Shown here piece by piece: positions 61,055-64,000 of a stretch of 64,000 nt of DNA. This DNA comes from Desulfobacter vibrioformis DSM 8776. GTDB lineage: Bacteria > Desulfobacterota > Desulfobacteria > Desulfobacterales > Desulfobacteraceae. The position numbers and the translations under genes are program-made. The notes below the pieces were generated by a model that made no database searches, had not been told where the DNA came from, and saw only the letters and a program-made list of their open reading frames with translations. The stretch lies in NCBI RefSeq assembly GCF_000745975.1, contig NZ_JQKJ01000021.1:1-64000 (forward strand), read 5' to 3'. Position 1 is the stretch's first letter. Each line of letters opens with the position of its first letter.

Positions 61055-61948
61055 TTATTCTTTACTGTTCTTTAATTTTTGTGCGCCAGCCAAATCTTTT
61101 ACAAGGGCGTTGCGGTTCTGGATATAGGCGTTGCGCATGGCTGTGTAAGGATCTATTGCGGCTTCTTTGAATGCGTCATACTCCCCGATGTGAAATGATG
61201 TCCAGTTCACCTTTTCAAGCCCCGCAGCTCCCCCGGATAATTCCCAGGGCTGTACATAATTGAGGGGATCAATAAACCAGTCCCCTGCCCTGCCCACGAC
61301 ATCCCTCAAGGAACTGGGACCAAGAACGGGCAGCATCAGAAAAAATCCGTTGCCAATGCCGTATGATCCAAGGGTCTGGCCAAAATCTTCATCCTGAAGC
61401 CTTATGCCCACATACTTCTGGGCGAAATCATTCAATCCGCCAAAACCAAGGGTTATGTTGATGAAAAAGGCGGAGAATTCCATGCCTGCAGCTTCACCTT
61501 TGCCCTGGAGCAGGTTGTTAACAAAACGGATGGGGAAAAACAGGGTGTTAAAAAAATTTTTAATCCCTTTACGGGCAACGGTGGGGACGACCCGGACATA
61601 CCCCTTTGTCAGCGGCTTTAAACCATACATGTAAAGTTTATCGTTAAAGACGAATACAGCACGATTCAATCCTTCAAGGGGATCTGCTATCATGGCATGG
61701 TTGTCCTGACCTGCCTGATCCTTCTGAAAAATATCTACCTCAAATTCGTCATCCTCTGCCGTATATGCCAGGGTAGCTGGGGCGGCTGCCGGATCAGAGC
61801 CCGGAAGATCAGAACCCGGATCAGAACCTGTAGAAGAAGCCGCTTGTCCGGTTTGACCGACTGTATTACCGGCAACGGCAAGGCCTGGGATCAGCGTCAG
61901 GATCATAACAATAAGAACCAGATACGCATGGGTCAGATAAAATTTCAT
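61055..61948 (-). CDS. mlaA: MlaA/VacJ-family protein of phospholipid trafficking
   Basis: A 297-residue exported protein from ATG 61948 (AGGAGA 9 bp upstream; the frame opens at 61972). Signal peptide with VLIVMILTLIPGLAVAG; no lipobox Cys, so it appears to be a soluble rather than lipid-anchored MlaA. An Asp/Ser/Pro-rich linker precedes the VacJ core: DPLEGLNRAVFVFNDKLYMY, NNLLQGKGEAAGMEF and LGSYGIGNGFFLMLPVLGPS. It removes mislocalised phospholipid from the outer membrane. Last gene of the mla operon. Confidence 0.9.
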   Translation of the reverse strand: MKFYLTHAYLVLIVMILTLIPGLAVAGNTVGQTGQAASSTGSDPGSDLPGSDPAAAPATLAYTAEDDEFEVDIFQKDQAGQDNHAMIADPLEGLNRAVFVFNDKLYMYGLKPLTKGYVRVVPTVARKGIKNFFNTLFFPIRFVNNLLQGKGEAAGMEFSAFFINITLGFGGLNDFAQKYVGIRLQDEDFGQTLGSYGIGNGFFLMLPVLGPSSLRDVVGRAGDWFIDPLNYVQPWELSGGAAGLEKVNWTSFHIGEYDAFKEAAIDPYTAMRNAYIQNRNALVKDLAGAQKLKNSKE

Positions 61949-61983
61949 ACATATTTCTCCTGCGATTTTCATCTGTTCATCAA

Positions 61984-62433
61984 TCAGTGTTCATTTTTAA
62001 AGATAAATTTTCTGACCAGTGATTCAATATCCAGAGTAGATTCGGTATTATTAAACGCATCTTTATCTTCAAGCATAATATCAGATCCGCCCGGAGAAAT
62101 GGAAATATATTTTTCGCCGATGATGCCTGCGGTTTTTACAGAGGCGATGCTGTCTTCGCTGAGTTGTATCCCCGGGTTGATCCTGAAGGCAACCTTTGCC
62201 TCCAGGCGCGTTTTGTCCAGCATGATGTCAGAAACATTGCCGATCTCAACACCGGCCATCTCAATACTGGCACCGGTTTTCAAACCGCTGACAGAGGTAA
62301 AATATGCATACAGTGTATACCCCTTTGGGCTGAACAGCCGGACACCACCCAGGACAACCGTAAGATACCCCGCACACAAAAGGCCGATAAGAACAAAGAC
62401 GCCTACATATAATTCCTTATTAATTGATTTCAT
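61984..62433 (-). CDS. mlaD: MlaD-family MCE protein
   Basis: A 149-residue protein with an N-terminal membrane anchor (VGVFVLIGLLCAGYLTVVLG) and one MCE domain (TSVSGLKTGASIEMAGVEIG, AKVAFRINPGIQL, GIIGEKYISISPGGS). It forms the hexameric periplasmic ring bound to the MlaFE ABC transporter. The acidic C-terminal end is typical. Confidence 0.92.
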   Translation of the reverse strand: MKSINKELYVGVFVLIGLLCAGYLTVVLGGVRLFSPKGYTLYAYFTSVSGLKTGASIEMAGVEIGNVSDIMLDKTRLEAKVAFRINPGIQLSEDSIASVKTAGIIGEKYISISPGGSDIMLEDKDAFNNTESTLDIESLVRKFIFKNEH

Positions 62434-62460
62434 GAACCTGTCCTTAATTTTTTTAACGTA

Positions 62461-63201
62461 TCAGGCCTCTTTTCCTGAGATAAAGGCGTTTACTCTTTCA
62501 TTGTCAGTCTGGAAAATGCCATCACTTTTTCCAAAGTAAATAATTTTACCCTGGTCAAGCATGGCCACACGCTGTGATATGGCAAATATCTGCGGGATGC
62601 CGTGGCTGACAATAACAGCGGTAAACCCGAATTCTTTCTGGTATGTGGAAATCATGGCATGAACACTGTTTCTTCTCACCGGATCAAGTCCTGAAGTGGG
62701 CTCGTCAAAAAGCACGGCAACAGGCTCGGTAATCAGGGCCCGGGCAAGGGCCACACGCTTTCTGATCCCTCCGGACAACTGGGCGGGATATTTATTTTCG
62801 TGGTTGCTGATCTCCAGCATCTGCATTTTTTCCTTTACCCGCTGACGGATCTGATCCATGGGCACTTTTTTTTTCTCGGTTAACGGCAGGGCAATGTTTT
62901 CCCACACCGTTAAGAAATCAAACAGGGCGTTATCCTGAAACATATATGATATCTGCCTGTAAAATCTATGTCTTTGCGTATTGTCCATTTGATTTGTGGG
63001 CATACCATCCACGCAGACCTGACCTGAATCCGCCTGCATCAGACCAATAATATGTTTGAGCAAAACAGATTTTCCAGTACCGCTTTTACCGATTACACAG
63101 GTAACCAAACCCTTTTCAATGGTAAGATTGACGCCGTCAAGCACATTATTACCTGAAAAACTTTTGTGAAGATCTATCAGTTCAATAAAAGGCTGAGTCA
63201 T
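62461..63201 (-). CDS. mlaF: MlaF ABC-transporter ATPase
   Basis: A 246-residue ATPase: Walker A GKSGTGKSVLL, Q loop YMFQDNALFDFLTVWENIAL, signature LSGGIRKRVALARAL, Walker B VLFDEPTSGLDPV and switch SHG. It powers phospholipid transport with MlaE. The gap to mlaE is 2 bp. Confidence 0.94.
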   Translation of the reverse strand: MTQPFIELIDLHKSFSGNNVLDGVNLTIEKGLVTCVIGKSGTGKSVLLKHIIGLMQADSGQVCVDGMPTNQMDNTQRHRFYRQISYMFQDNALFDFLTVWENIALPLTEKKKVPMDQIRQRVKEKMQMLEISNHENKYPAQLSGGIRKRVALARALITEPVAVLFDEPTSGLDPVRRNSVHAMISTYQKEFGFTAVIVSHGIPQIFAISQRVAMLDQGKIIYFGKSDGIFQTDNERVNAFISGKEA

Positions 63202-63203
63202 GA

Positions 63204-63998
63204 TTAAACCAGAAAAAAGGTGATGATGTAATCGGAGACCAGAATAAGGATACAGGAATTGACAACCGCATGGGTGGTGGCCAAGGACACGCTTTTAGCG
63301 CCCTTTCCTGCCTGGGGCCCGGAAAGATGGGCAAAAAAACCTTTATAACAGCACATGGTAGAGACAATCAAGCCAAATACCAGGGCTTTGATAAACCCGC
63401 CGGCGATATCGGCAAGTTCAATGCTTCGGATCACTCTGTCCATGTATATATAGCGATTGATGCCCAGCATCATGACACCGGACAGAAACCCGCCGAATAT
63501 GCCCGTAACATCAAAAAGCGCGGTTAAAAGCGGAAAACTGATAATGGATCCTGCCAGGCGGGGAGAAAAGGTAAACCGCACCGGATGGATATCCATGGTT
63601 TCAAGGGCGTCAATCTGTTCCGAAATCCGCATGACACCGATTTCCGCAGCCATGGCTGACCCGGCTCGAGCCGCGATCATGATGGCGGCCAGCACAGGCC
63701 CGAGTTCACGGATAAGGGTCATGGCAACGGCTGATCCAAGGGCAGCTTCGGAACCGAAATCCACCAGGGTGTAATACCCTTGAAGCCCTAAAACCATGCC
63801 GGTGAATATGGCGGTTAAAACAATGACAAACATCGATTTTGCACCAATAAACCAGACCTGTTCCATAATCTTGGACGTCTGAATAAAAGGCACAAAAGTT
63901 TGGCAGATACCCTGGAAAAAGAAGATGGATATCCGGCCAATGGACCGGATGCCGTCAATGCAGGCTAAGCCTAATTTTTCAATATACAGTTTTAACAT
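63204..63998 (-). CDS. mlaE: MlaE permease of the phospholipid ABC transporter
   Basis: A 264-residue membrane protein starting at ATG 63998, 2 bp from the window edge. Family signatures: GMVLGLQGYYTLVDFGSEAA, LIRELGPVLAAIMIAARAGS, and EIGVMRISEQIDALETMDI; ~5-6 membrane segments. First visible gene of the minus-strand mlaE-F-D-A operon; mlaB/mlaC are not present here. Confidence 0.94.
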   Translation of the reverse strand: MLKLYIEKLGLACIDGIRSIGRISIFFFQGICQTFVPFIQTSKIMEQVWFIGAKSMFVIVLTAIFTGMVLGLQGYYTLVDFGSEAALGSAVAMTLIRELGPVLAAIMIAARAGSAMAAEIGVMRISEQIDALETMDIHPVRFTFSPRLAGSIISFPLLTALFDVTGIFGGFLSGVMMLGINRYIYMDRVIRSIELADIAGGFIKALVFGLIVSTMCCYKGFFAHLSGPQAGKGAKSVSLATTHAVVNSCILILVSDYIITFFLV

Positions 63999-64000
63999 GG

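Overview
The window looks like chromosome of a sulfate-reducing deltaproteobacterium of the Desulfobacter/Desulfobacula/Desulfobacterium type. The main evidence is a complete dsrC with both C-terminal cysteines next to an ahbB-like siroheme decarboxylase gene, a bacterial arginine-kinase-like phosphagen kinase, a PxxKW cysteine-rich protein, and many two-gene overlaps with AGGAG-type ribosome binding sites. No rRNA, tRNA, CRISPR array or intact insertion sequence was seen. The assignment is inferred from gene content, not from a marker tree.

Layout. 1-2.5 kb is an accessory patch: the C-terminal part of a probable polymorphic toxin, a probable immunity gene, two transposase scraps and the tail of an HD-GYP gene. 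2.5-9.2 kb holds a homocysteine methyltransferase-family gene, a phosphagen kinase, a ribosome hibernation factor, a PanP-type decarboxylase and a COG2509 flavoprotein. 9.4-14.2 kb is a compact four-gene operon: a lipoprotein with a solute-binding domain fused to a VWA domain, an XpaC-like protein, a second solute-binding-like protein and TelA. It has no permease and is the best candidate here for an undescribed system. 14.2-18.7 kb has tandem terminator-like hairpins, class I fumarase (two subunits) and metE. 18.9-25.6 kb (minus strand) carries glycogen phosphorylase, a DsbC-like protein, a long LOG-family protein and a phosphopantetheinyl transferase.

25.9-34 kb has an ammonium-transporter/PAS/GGDEF/EAL fusion, a cold-shock gene, an orphan oligopeptide-binding protein plus ATPase pair, and a DinB polymerase fused to an acylphosphatase domain. 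34-43.3 kb has a 1,245-residue DUF748/AsmA-like protein, mazEF, a glutaredoxin, a DegP-type protease and a two-component system. 43.4-47.7 kb has a cNMP-binding-domain/aspartase fusion and a cysteine biosynthesis cluster (cysK, cysE, XRE regulator with a Cys-rich tail). 47.8-64 kb holds a DUF985 cupin, cytidylate-kinase-like and truA genes, a ClC channel, an aminotransferase, the PxxKW protein, kdsD-pfk, an LpoA-like lipoprotein, miaA, dsrC-ahbB, a nitrilase-family gene and mlaEFDA.

Three families of dispersed short intergenic repeats run through the window. Family A (about 60-75 bp) has four copies, family B (about 75 bp) has three, and family C (CCACGAAG hairpins) includes one copy with terminal inverted repeats like a MITE. 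Signalling is unusually fused to other functions: c-di-GMP turnover to ammonium sensing, a nucleotide-sensor fold to aspartase, acylphosphatase to a translesion polymerase.
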